Below, piece by piece: positions 1 to 6,298 of a stretch of 8,216 bases of DNA. Made by a program: the position numbers and the translations under genes. The stretch is from Candidatus Poribacteria bacterium (GTDB lineage Bacteria; Poribacteria; WGA-4E; GCA-2687025). The notes beneath the pieces were generated by a model. That model searched no databases. It saw nothing but the letters and a program-made list of their open reading frames with translations, and was not told the DNA's origin. Location of the stretch: contig NYZG01000439.1 of assembly GCA_002687025.1 (NCBI GenBank), positions 1 through 8,216 of the forward strand. The letters are read 5' to 3'. How positions within the stretch are numbered: position 1 is the first letter of the stretch; each line of letters begins with the position of its first letter.

Positions 1-1136
1 CCGTCCTGAGTGATGACGCGTACGCGCGGGTCCGTGAGCGCTCCCTCGTTGAGCGCAGCTATCTCGGGGTGCGTGCTGCACAGCTCGATGATCCGCGGGT
101 CCAGGTCCACGAGGACGATCTCCGCGACGTCCTCATACCGCAACACGTCCCGCGCCGCGAGACCGTCCCCGCCGCCGAGGATCAACACGGACTCGCGCGA
201 CTGCGCGGCGCCCATCGCCGGGTGGACAAGCGCTTCGTGGTAGCGGTATTCGTCTACGGAGCTGAACTGTATCTGCCCGTCGATGAAGAGGCGGAGGTCG
301 TTCCCGCGCTTGGCGACCACGGGAGCCTGGTTGCCCGGCGCCTCCGGTTCGGGCCACGTCTTGCCCTGTCGGGTCACGGTCAGCTTCTGGTACGGCGATT
401 GCTCCGATGTGATGATGGGGCTGTCGTAGAGCGCGCGTTCGAGCCCGGCCGTGATCGAGGGCTCCAACGCGATCGCCAGTATCAGGACAGCGCTCGCCGC
501 GGCCGCTCCGCCAGCGACTCCCAGCCGCCGCCGAACGCCACCTTCGCTCTGCGGCACGAGCAGGGCCCCAGCCACGACGTTCACCAACCCCATGACGAAC
601 CCCGTGCGCACGAGACCGACGTACTTCAGTAGGATCATTGGGAACGCGACCGAGCCCACGAGCGCCCCGACATAATCGAACGTCAGCGTGTTGGCGAGTG
701 CCGTTCTCAGGCCGCCCCGTTCGTTGAGAATGCGCGTAAGGAGCGGGATCTCAAGACCCACGAGCGACCCGACGACAACGATCACGCCGAACATCGACGC
801 CGAATACGCCGCGTCGCTCCCCACGACGACGTACATGCTGTAGAGCGCCACGGCCGACCCGCCGCCGACGATGCCCAACGCCACTTCAACGAGGATGAAC
901 CGCTCCACGAGCCGCGATTTGATGTATCGCGTGAGAAACGAGCCCAGGCCCATCGACACCATGAACACGCCGATGGTGATCGAGAAGTGGTAGACGCTGT
1001 TCCCGAGCAGGTACGACGAGATGGTGGCGATGATGAGCTCGTAGACGATCGCGCAAGCGGCCGCGAACGCCATCGCGACCAGAAGCATGACGGCGCTGCC
1101 CCGCGCGGCAGGTTCGCGCTCGACGTGCGCCTTCAT
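1..1136 (-). CDS. speE: Membrane-bound polyamine aminopropyltransferase (spermidine synthase-like), C-terminus cut by window edge
   Basis: Translating the minus strand from the ATG at 1136 gives 378 intact codons that run off the left edge. Residues about 13-224 form seven hydrophobic segments (near 13-38, 53-69, 80-106, 114-137, 154-176, 179-195, 207-224). A spermidine synthase fold follows: the substrate-pocket motif starts LFIDGQIQ at 283 and continues through DEYRYHEALVHP (295-306), the SAM-type loop is ILGGGDGLAARD (319-330), and VDLDP (343-347) supplies the acidic residue expected to hold the nucleoside ribose. The catalytic Asp region lies beyond the edge. In the known family, such enzymes move an aminopropyl group from decarboxylated SAM to a diamine. 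The 7-TM version is common next to DUF350 and DUF4178 genes, but its real substrate is not established. The start codon overlaps the stop of the DUF2617 gene (ATGA), implying translational coupling. Arg/Lys sit in loops 2, 4 and 6, which would place the catalytic domain outside the cytoplasm. Confidence 0.9.
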   Translation of the reverse strand, partial: MKAHVEREPAARGSAVMLLVAMAFAAACAIVYELIIATISSYLLGNSVYHFSITIGVFMVSMGLGSFLTRYIKSRLVERFILVEVALGIVGGGSAVALYSMYVVVGSDAAYSASMFGVIVVVGSLVGLEIPLLTRILNERGGLRTALANTLTFDYVGALVGSVAFPMILLKYVGLVRTGFVMGLVNVVAGALLVPQSEGGVRRRLGVAGGAAAASAVLILAIALEPSITAGLERALYDSPIITSEQSPYQKLTVTRQGKTWPEPEAPGNQAPVVAKRGNDLRLFIDGQIQFSSVDEYRYHEALVHPAMGAAQSRESVLILGGGDGLAARDVLRYEDVAEIVLVDLDPRIIELCSTHPEIAALNEGALTDPRVRVITQD

Positions 1137-1678
1137 CGCACGCGTATCGTAGAGCGGGTGAGCACCATAGCAAGATCCTGCGGGTACGTGTGCGCCGTGC
1201 TCAGGCTCAGGATGCCGTCGTCCGCCTTCTCGACCCGCAGCAGCGTCATCGGGGAGAGCTGCGTCGCGTCGGCCGCCGGGAACAGGTGCAGCAAGCAATC
1301 GCCGTCAGCGTCCGCGACGAGTCTCGCCTGTTCGGCGCGCAGGTCATCGGCGCTGTGGTGCGTCGTCTCGACGTCGATCTCGTAGGCGACCGCGTCCCCG
1401 ATGGCGCGCTCCAGTCGGACGCGTGAAAGATCGCGGACGCCGTCGACGTCCGGGCCACAGCCAGCCTCGTCACTACGGCAGGTGAGAATCTCGCTGCACG
1501 CGGCTTCCCCAGCCGAGAACGAGAGCACGTGGCTGCTGCCGATGATCCACAGGTCGGCGTGGTACGTGGCCGTCGTGACGCGCGTCTCGCGGAACAGCCG
1601 AAACTGCTCGCGACGCGCAGGCCGACCCGTCAGCACGAGTCTCAGGTCGCTAAGCCGTTGGTCGACGTAATCGCTCAC
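1133..1678 (-). CDS. DUF2617-like protein
   Basis: The protein has 181 residues, starts at GTG and has no signal peptide or membrane segment, so it is probably cytoplasmic. A GGAG lies about six bases before the GTG, which supports this start. It resembles DUF2617 proteins, a family of unknown function about this long. The recognisable parts are WIIGSSHVLSF (44-54), HLFPA (131-135) and the C-terminal HTYPQDLAMVLTRS (163-176), which recalls the conserved His-Thr-x-Pro/Arg-Thr-x-Ser end of that family. Four cysteines (61, 67, 74, 128) are present; whether they matter is unknown. The gene begins 21 bases after the amine oxidase stop, and its TGA overlaps the ATG of the SpeE-like gene. DUF2617 genes are often found beside membrane spermidine synthase, DUF350 and DUF4178 genes, which strengthens the assignment. 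No biochemical role is known; an accessory role for the downstream enzyme is only an inference from coupling. Confidence 0.8.
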   Translation of the reverse strand: MSDYVDQRLSDLRLVLTGRPARREQFRLFRETRVTTATYHADLWIIGSSHVLSFSAGEAACSEILTCRSDEAGCGPDVDGVRDLSRVRLERAIGDAVAYEIDVETTHHSADDLRAEQARLVADADGDCLLHLFPAADATQLSPMTLLRVEKADDGILSLSTAHTYPQDLAMVLTRSTIRVR

Positions 1679-1699
1679 GCGGGGCTCCAGGGCATGACC

Positions 1700-3385
1700 C
1701 TATGATAGCGACGAGGAGTACGGCGCGCCCAACGTCGCCATGACAGCTTCCGCCGCCTCGACGCCGCGATACGCCGCCTGCTCGAAGACCGGCGTTCCCG
1801 CGATGTCCACGCCTGCGAAATGCACCCGCCCGAATGGCCGCAGCATGCGCTGCCGTTCCTGTCCCCACAGATAGCCGGGCCGCATGGCGATCATGGCGTG
1901 TCCCCATTTCCGCACGTCCAGACGCGTGATGAGCGACTCGATCCCGGGATGCATCTGCTGTAGCGCTCCAAGTATCGCGCGCGCCCAGTAATCCCATCCC
2001 TCGTTCAGCAACGTGCGTCGGTCCTCGTCGATGTCGTCGCACAGGGCCGCGTAGAACGTCAGCACGGTCGGGGCTCCGAACCCGTCGTCGCGGCGGGTCA
2101 TGTGACGGTTGTCGATGTAGCCGAGGCCCCACGCCTCGTGGCCGAGCGTTTCCCACGCGAGGGGGTGTCGTGGATCGGCCGCGGGTGGCCGCCGCACGTG
2201 CACCGCCGCAGTGATCCACGGGACGTACTTGCAGGCGTTGAATTCATCACGGCCGGCGCCGACGAGGTCCGGCATCACATAGTAGATGGCGTGTTTGGGC
2301 GCGGCGTAGATGACGGTCCTCGCCTGTAGGGTCGTGCGCTCCACGCCGGTCTCATCGAGGCACGTCACGAGGACGCGATCCGACGCGTTCCGCACGTTCA
2401 CCACGAGCGACCGAAGTCGCTTCTGCGACGGCGTGAGGTTGCGCGCCATGCCGTTCACGAGGAACGCGTTGCCCTCGGGCCAAGACAGCACCACCGGCGA
2501 CGGCGTCCCGGGAGGCTCGAAGTCGGTGAACGAGGAGTTGGACTGCGCCCAGAACTGCACGCCCGCCCACGCCGATGCGGTTTCGATGCCGCAGCCATAC
2601 TCGTCCACGACGCGGTTGTTTACGTACCACCGCACCAGCTCCGACTCGATGCCAAGACGGTCGAGATAGGCCGCCATCGTGATGCCGTCGAGCTCGCGCG
2701 CCTCGTCGGACGGGCTAGTGCGGGTGATCGGACGGCCGAATGCGGGTCTTCCCGCCGCGTCCCGCCACGTGACCCAGCGGTACATGTCCTGCCGAAAGCG
2801 CTCGTATTCGACGACATCACGCGACTCCGCGATCTGGAGCGGGAAGTGCACCGGGAGCCAACTGCGTCCTGCCAGCAGGCCGACCTCGGGCTCGGACACC
2901 ACGTACCGTGGATCGACCATCGGCCATTCGCCGATGTAGTCCCGGATGATGCCCAGATCCTCGCAGATCTCCTGCATCGGCGCGCCGCCGGGGACGGGAG
3001 ATTCTATGTAGTGCGCCGCCCACGCGAACCGTTGTTCACCCAATTCGCCGCTGACCGATGTCCCGCCGAGCTCGGGACCGTGTTCGACGAGGAGGATGTT
3101 GCGCACGCCGTTGCGAAGCAGCTTCCAAGCCGCTGCCACCCCCGACGCGCCGCCGCCGACGATGATGACCTCGTAGAGATGGGGGGCCGGGGCCACGGGA
3201 TCGACGGCGACGCGCCCGTCCCGCATGTCGTGGCACAGCGTGGGCGGCTCACCGACGACCTCGCCGTCGAACGGGAGCGCCCCATCCACGGGTGGGCCTG
3301 CGCACCCATCCAGAAACGGGAAGGACGCCCCGGCGGCGGCGCCCTTCCCGATCAGCGATAGGAATTCACGACGTGTGGTCTTCAC
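1700..3385 (-). CDS. Tat-exported FAD-dependent amine oxidase (polyamine oxidase-like), putative lipoprotein
   Basis: This 561-residue flavoprotein starts at GTG. An in-frame TGA four codons upstream leaves no earlier start, although no strong ribosome site is visible. The N-terminus reads TTRREFL (3-9), a twin-arginine export motif, followed by a hydrophobic stretch and LDGC (25-28), a plausible lipobox, so the folded FAD protein may be exported and lipid-anchored. The dinucleotide-binding motif is IIVGGGASG (74-82), with Glu101 at the end of the second beta strand for the ribose, then GPELGGTS (103-110). The C-terminal FAD motif runs from VHFAGVDIAGTPVFEQAA (521-538) into RGVEAAEAVM. This is the layout of the flavin amine oxidase family, which oxidises amines including polyamines to aldehydes and peroxide. 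Lying between DUF350 and the DUF2617/SpeE pair, it plausibly acts on the product or substrate of the aminopropyltransferase. The exact amine is not deducible; other NAD(P)/FAD oxidoreductase roles remain possible. The 82-base gap upstream holds a GC-rich palindrome (3418-3431) without a T-run. Confidence 0.88.
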   Translation of the reverse strand: MKTTRREFLSLIGKGAAAGASFPFLDGCAGPPVDGALPFDGEVVGEPPTLCHDMRDGRVAVDPVAPAPHLYEVIIVGGGASGVAAAWKLLRNGVRNILLVEHGPELGGTSVSGELGEQRFAWAAHYIESPVPGGAPMQEICEDLGIIRDYIGEWPMVDPRYVVSEPEVGLLAGRSWLPVHFPLQIAESRDVVEYERFRQDMYRWVTWRDAAGRPAFGRPITRTSPSDEARELDGITMAAYLDRLGIESELVRWYVNNRVVDEYGCGIETASAWAGVQFWAQSNSSFTDFEPPGTPSPVVLSWPEGNAFLVNGMARNLTPSQKRLRSLVVNVRNASDRVLVTCLDETGVERTTLQARTVIYAAPKHAIYYVMPDLVGAGRDEFNACKYVPWITAAVHVRRPPAADPRHPLAWETLGHEAWGLGYIDNRHMTRRDDGFGAPTVLTFYAALCDDIDEDRRTLLNEGWDYWARAILGALQQMHPGIESLITRLDVRKWGHAMIAMRPGYLWGQERQRMLRPFGRVHFAGVDIAGTPVFEQAAYRGVEAAEAVMATLGAPYSSSLS

Positions 3386-3467
3386 GAACGCGCGGGCTCA
3401 GCCGCGCGCGCACGGGAGCGGCCCCGGCCGCCTGCGACGCGTGGTGGCTGCGCGGTGTGGGTGACGA

Positions 3468-3776
3468 CTAGGCTATCGCCGCGGCGACGATAATGCCCAG
3501 AGCAATCATCATGCCCGCGACGACGATCCCGGCTGCGGGATTGTCGTCCTCGGCGATCTCCTTGTTCAGGTCGAAGGGCGTGACGATGTCGAATATCTTG
3601 AACCCGATCATCAGGATGATGAAGCCGAGGATGCTGTACACCACCGCGCCGACAAGGCCGTGGACCATGTCGGCGCCGAAGAGCGCGCCAGCGTCGTCCT
3701 GTGCGGCCGCGTTACCCACCACTATCGCCATGAGCGCCCACACCGCGAGACCGCATCGCCAAATCGTGCGAGTCAT
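3468..3776 (-). CDS. DUF350 family membrane protein
   Basis: This small protein has 102 residues and starts at ATG. A strong ribosome site, GGGAGG at 3783-3788, lies six bases upstream of the start. An N-terminal hydrophobic segment (about 7-24) ending in NAAAQDD looks like a cleavable signal peptide. Two further membrane segments lie near 38-60 and 83-101, joined by FDLNKEIAEDDNPAAG (68-83). That polar joint, with its Asp-Asn-Pro/Ala-Ala-Gly run into the last helix, is the signature I associate with DUF350 (YjfL family). DUF350 proteins usually carry one or two such two-helix units, so this is a minimal single-unit form. The function is unknown; members recur beside membrane spermidine synthases, DUF4178 and, in other species, PspA-type envelope-stress genes. 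It lies 39 bases after the DUF4178 gene and 82 bases before the amine oxidase. A role as a membrane partner or small channel-like subunit is conjecture. Confidence 0.88.
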   Translation of the reverse strand: MTRTIWRCGLAVWALMAIVVGNAAAQDDAGALFGADMVHGLVGAVVYSILGFIILMIGFKIFDIVTPFDLNKEIAEDDNPAAGIVVAGMMIALGIIVAAAIA

Positions 3777-3815
3777 GTCGTTCCTCCCATTCGCGCCGCC
3801 GCGTGTCGGCGGGCC

Positions 3816-4421
3816 TTAGTCGTCATCGTCGTCTTCGTCGTTGGGGCGTAGGATGTCCACCTGTCCGGCGGGGAGGTTCGACCCCGCGTACGCGTCATAG
3901 CTGCGCGATTCCCACAGCACGATGCCCAGCGTCTTCACGCCGTGCTCGTCGACGAAATCCCAGTAGTACTGCCGGCGGCCGTCGTCACTGCCGCCCTCGA
4001 AGTAATCCGCCTCGGCTGCTTCGTCGAGATGATACGTCTCGGAGTCGTATTCGACTTCCCCGACACCCTCGTCCGCCAACTCCTCGAGTTCCTTGGGCGT
4101 GACCTCGACGGCGTGGAATTCGATTTCCTGCGTCAGGCTCAGTTCGTCGTCATCGCCCGACTCCCACGTGAGCCACCACACCTCGCTCTCGTCGCCTACG
4201 AGCTTCACCTCGTGCCATTCCGCATCTCCGGCGGCGTAGAGGCTGCGCTGCTCGACCAGGTAGTCCGTGCCGAGGATGGAGATCACGCCGCCCGGCCCGA
4301 GGTCGTCGAGCGTCCAATCGTACGATTCGGCCTCGTCGATTTCGGCCTCTTTCTTCCGACGTAGCGATCTGAACAGCATAACCACCACAACCACGGTTGC
4401 TACGAGCAGGAGGAACTTCAT
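3816..4421 (-). CDS. DUF4178-like single-pass membrane protein with acidic C-terminal tail
   Basis: I place the start at the ATG at 4421, giving 201 residues. The open frame continues upstream for 106 more codons, but those overlap the preceding gene and encode an Arg/Ala-rich shadow sequence, whereas MKFLLLVATVVVVVMLF is a clean membrane anchor (2-17) followed by RSLRRKK, a stop-transfer that keeps the rest cytoplasmic. The body has the pattern of DUF4178: YDWTLDDLGPGGVISILGTDY (near 34-54) with the phrase for a compact beta domain, EWHEVKLVGDE (68-78) and WWLTWESGDDD (82-92). The last eight residues are almost all Asp/Glu. A GGAGG at 4436-4440 lies 14 bases before the ATG, inside the end of the previous gene; this is far for a ribosome site, so coupling across the 7-base gap is likely. 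DUF4178 has no known biochemical function; it commonly accompanies DUF350 and SpeE-like genes. Confidence 0.8.
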   Translation of the reverse strand: MKFLLLVATVVVVVMLFRSLRRKKEAEIDEAESYDWTLDDLGPGGVISILGTDYLVEQRSLYAAGDAEWHEVKLVGDESEVWWLTWESGDDDELSLTQEIEFHAVEVTPKELEELADEGVGEVEYDSETYHLDEAAEADYFEGGSDDGRRQYYWDFVDEHGVKTLGIVLWESRSYDAYAGSNLPAGQVDILRPNDEDDDDD

Positions 4422-4428
4422 CGTGTGG

Positions 4429-5445
4429 TCACTTGCCTCCGCCGAACCCGCCCCCACGGAACGACCCGCCGCTGCGCGACGACGAGCGAGTCGCAGGACG
4501 GGAACGCGACGTCGTTGTGCGGCCGCCGGATCGCGACGCCGCGGGCGTACCCGTCCGTCGGACGAACGCGGGAGCCGCAGTGCGCGAGGATGCTCGCGTG
4601 CTACGCACCGTCCGTCCCGACGACGTGCGTGAGCCCACGGAGCGGCCCGCGGAACTGCGGTACGTGTTGTTGACGACCACCGTGCGCGTGCGGATGGGCG
4701 CGTGCCATCCGCCGTAGTATCCGCCGTACCATCCGCCATACCAGCGCGGCCCGTACCAGCCGTACGGCCGGAACAGGACGTCTCGGAAGATCATGTAGGT
4801 GAAGTACGACTCCATCCAACTGTGGTTCCGCGCCGGATACTGGGAGTGATAGTGCCGCGAGCCGCCCTGGTAGAGGTACTCGTTCGGCTCCGCGTCGACG
4901 GACATCGTCTTGCTACCCTCATCGAACGTTACGGACAACGCCGCCAACTCGATGCCGTCCTTGGCGACCTCGTTCCAGTCCGCGTTCGCCGGAGGGTCGG
5001 TCTTGTGCTTGTCGGGATCAGGCACGCGAACCGAGTAAACCGCGGCTTCACCCTCGATGCTCTCGGGCACGACGAGGACAGGGTCCATGTTCTCATCGCC
5101 GTTGAGATCCACGCGGTAGTTGATCTCGGGGTCGTCCATGATCTTCTGGCTGAACTTCTTGACGACCTCTTGCTGGAACGCCTCCGACTCCGGCTTCTGG
5201 TTCGGGGCAACTTCGCGGAGGACTTCCTTCAGCACGTCGGGGAGTATCGACGGGTTCAGCTTGTCGGTCAGGTCCATGCTGGTCGTTACCCGCTCCCGCG
5301 CGACGCCCACGACCTGCCCGGAGGCCCGCTGCGGAGCCCGCTGCGCCATGGCGTGCGCCGTCTTCTTCTGCGCCGCGCTGCTGATCCACATCCAGACGAT
5401 GAGGATGCCGATCAGAGCCAGTATCCACCTGACGGATGAGTTCAT
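4429..5445 (-). CDS. Unrecognised membrane-anchored protein with Tyr/Trp/Gly-rich segment and basic Arg/Ser tail
   Basis: I do not recognise a named family. The chosen ATG at 5445 yields 338 residues and has GAGGGA a few bases upstream. The frame stays open to a GTG at 5541, but that GTG sits on the predicted -10 box, and the extra 32 residues are an Arg-rich run. Residues 7-22 form one membrane helix after a short N-terminus. Residues about 57-220 look globular and include DLNGDENMD (113-121), spaced like a calcium loop (Asp, Asn, Asp, Asp at 113, 115, 117, 121). An aromatic/Gly-rich block follows (GWYGPRWYGGWYGGYYGGW, 229-247), then an Arg/Ser/Thr-rich tail ending FRGGGFGGGK. With the N-terminal helix as anchor, the tail may lie in the periplasm or at the cell surface, but orientation is uncertain. 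It is the first gene of the operon, 7 bases ahead of the DUF4178 gene, so it probably belongs to the same envelope system. Confidence 0.8.
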   Translation of the reverse strand: MNSSVRWILALIGILIVWMWISSAAQKKTAHAMAQRAPQRASGQVVGVARERVTTSMDLTDKLNPSILPDVLKEVLREVAPNQKPESEAFQQEVVKKFSQKIMDDPEINYRVDLNGDENMDPVLVVPESIEGEAAVYSVRVPDPDKHKTDPPANADWNEVAKDGIELAALSVTFDEGSKTMSVDAEPNEYLYQGGSRHYHSQYPARNHSWMESYFTYMIFRDVLFRPYGWYGPRWYGGWYGGYYGGWHAPIRTRTVVVNNTYRSSAGRSVGSRTSSGRTVRSTRASSRTAAPAFVRRTGTPAASRSGGRTTTSRSRPATRSSSRSGGSFRGGGFGGGK

Positions 5446-5485
5446 GACTTCCCTCGCCTTCCGTGCGGAGTCTCGGGCCGATAGA

Positions 5486-5520
5486 CGGCGTCGGGTCAGC
5501 CTGAGTTTACGCCGACGCCG
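5486..5520 (-). other. GC-rich hairpin in the predicted leader of the left operon
   Basis: CGGCGTCGG (5486-5494) and CCGACGCCG (5512-5520) form a perfect 9-base inverted repeat around a 17-base loop. The loop contains a small TCAG-CTGA symmetry. It lies between the predicted transcription start (about 5533) and the first start codon (5445). No T-run follows it on the minus strand, so it is not a standard terminator. It could affect leader stability or translation, or be a chance GC-rich palindrome. Confidence 0.4.
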
Positions 5521-5539
5521 ACGGACCCCACCGTCCCGC

Positions 5540-5569
5540 ACGATACAGATGTAGGATAGCGCATGTCAA
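5540..5569 (-). promoter_or_regulatory. Sigma70-type promoter for the left (DUF350/SpeE) operon
   Basis: On the minus strand a perfect -35 hexamer TTGACA (5569-5564) is followed after 18 bases by TATCGT (5545-5540), matching four of six positions of the -10 consensus. Transcription would start near 5533 and give a leader of nearly 90 bases before the ATG at 5445. This start also excludes the upstream GTG at 5541 as the beginning of the first gene. The call rests on sequence resemblance alone, and the housekeeping sigma preference of this organism is unknown. Confidence 0.5.
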
Positions 5570-5624
5570 CGCGCAGCGACAGCACGGCTCGGTTACGCAT
5601 GTCGCCGTCAAACGGACAACCGGA

Positions 5625-5630
5625 TATACT
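5625..5630 (+). promoter_or_regulatory. Putative -10 box for the rightward genes
   Basis: TATACT matches five of six positions of the sigma70 -10 consensus. It lies 41 bases before the chosen lipoprotein ATG (5672), leaving a leader of about 35 bases. No convincing -35 hexamer stands 16-18 bases upstream, so the promoter may be weak, activator-dependent or read by another sigma factor. A start near 5637 would leave the possible TTG start at 5639 almost leaderless, favouring the ATG. Confidence 0.4.
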
Positions 5631-5671
5631 GCCCGTCGTTGCCGCAACCTCCGCGACGGGAGCCAGCCGCC

Positions 5672-6220
5672 ATGACCGCCCGCGTCCTGCCGCTTACCGC
5701 CCTGCTCATCACGACTCTCGCGACGGCGTGCAGTTGCCCATCCCTGACGGCGATGGCGCTGCGCAACGGCGCCTACCGGATCGACGAGGACATCATCGCG
5801 TTGACCGAGGGCGAATACCGCCATCGCTATATGGAGGACTCGGCGGCAGAACGAGTCGTGACGCTCACGGACATCATCGAGAAGGGCGACCTCGACGGCC
5901 GTGACGGCGACGACGCCGCAGTGATCCTGATCGACGAGCCCGGCGGCAGCGGGACGTTCTACCATCTCGCGGTTCTCATGCGACGCGACGACGTATACGA
6001 GAACGTCGCCACCGAGTTCCTGGGAGATCGCATACTGGTGCAGAGCGTCGTCATCGACGACATGACCCACGGCATCACCGTGCACGCCCTCGTGCGGAAC
6101 GAGGGAGACGCGATGGCAGTACCTCCCGAGGTGCAGGTCGTCATGCGCTATATGGTGGTCGGGAACAGCATCTCACCCATGCAGCAGTCGGTCCCGACTC
6201 CGATCGGCAGTTCGCGCTGA
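5672..6220 (+). CDS. Hypothetical lipoprotein with GGSGTF motif
   Basis: The ATG at 5672 gives 182 residues and has a GGGAG nine bases upstream; an in-frame TTG at 5639 would only add a Pro/Arg-rich leader ahead of the signal peptide. Residues 1-19 form a lipoprotein-type signal ending LATAC, with Cys20 (or Cys22) as the likely lipidated residue, although position -3 is Ala rather than the usual Leu. The mature part has KGDLDGRDGDDAAVILID (71-88), then EPGGSGTFYHLAVL (89-102) and EFLGDRILVQSVVID (115-129). This DxDGDDAAV / GGSGTF / LGDR pattern recurs, from memory, in uncharacterised small bacterial lipoproteins, often annotated hypothetical. The Asp-rich stretch resembles a calcium-type loop. 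No enzyme residues are evident. It is divergent from the left operon, and 78 bases separate it from the esterase. Confidence 0.82.
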   Translation: MTARVLPLTALLITTLATACSCPSLTAMALRNGAYRIDEDIIALTEGEYRHRYMEDSAAERVVTLTDIIEKGDLDGRDGDDAAVILIDEPGGSGTFYHLAVLMRRDDVYENVATEFLGDRILVQSVVIDDMTHGITVHALVRNEGDAMAVPPEVQVVMRYMVVGNSISPMQQSVPTPIGSSR

Positions 6221-6225
6221 CGCCG

Positions 6226-6290
6226 TGTCCACAGCCCGTTCGCATCTTCGCCCGCACATTCGCCCGCACATTCGCCCGCACAAGTGGACA
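6226..6290. repeat. 7-base inverted repeat flanking a tandem repeat array
   Basis: TGTCCAC (6226-6232) and GTGGACA (6284-6290) are exact reverse complements 51 bases apart, and the space between them holds the 12-base tandem repeat. In RNA the arms could pair. The right arm ends just ahead of the esterase start codon, where the ribosome would bind, so pairing could influence initiation. A 7-base match within this distance may also be chance. Confidence 0.4.
6249..6284. repeat. 12-base tandem repeat, three copies
   Basis: The unit CGCCCGCACATT occurs exactly at 6249-6260 and 6261-6272, and a third copy (6273-6284) differs only in its last two bases. A degraded piece, CGCATCTT, precedes it at 6241-6248. 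The array lies wholly in the gap between the lipoprotein stop and the esterase start. Its length may vary by slippage and so alter spacing upstream of the esterase. Confidence 0.85.
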
Positions 6291-6298
6291 GAGCCGGC

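Noticed and set aside
3418..3431. GC palindrome between DUF350 and amine oxidase considered as a terminator
   Set aside because: GCGGCC-CC-GGCCGC has a two-base loop and no T-run on either side, and the flanking genes look like one operon.
4422..4739. N-terminal extension of the DUF4178-like gene (106 codons)
   Set aside because: It overlaps the coding end of the preceding gene, is Arg/Ala-rich with no domain, and would bury the clear membrane anchor MKFLLLVATV.
4700..4765. Repetitive CCATCCGCCGTA-like bases considered as a DNA repeat
   Set aside because: They encode the Tyr/Trp/Gly-rich segment of the first operon gene, so the repetition is explained at the protein level.
4702..5439. Plus-strand open frame of 245 codons opposite the first operon gene
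   Set aside because: Composition is Val/Arg/Leu-rich as expected from a reverse-complement shadow; no recognisable domain, and the minus strand has TM, DLNGDENMD and Gly-rich features.
5446..5541. N-terminal extension of the first operon gene from GTG at 5541
   Set aside because: The added run is Arg-rich and low in complexity, contains the leader hairpin, and the GTG lies on the predicted -10 box. The ATG at 5445 has a ribosome site and precedes a TM helix.
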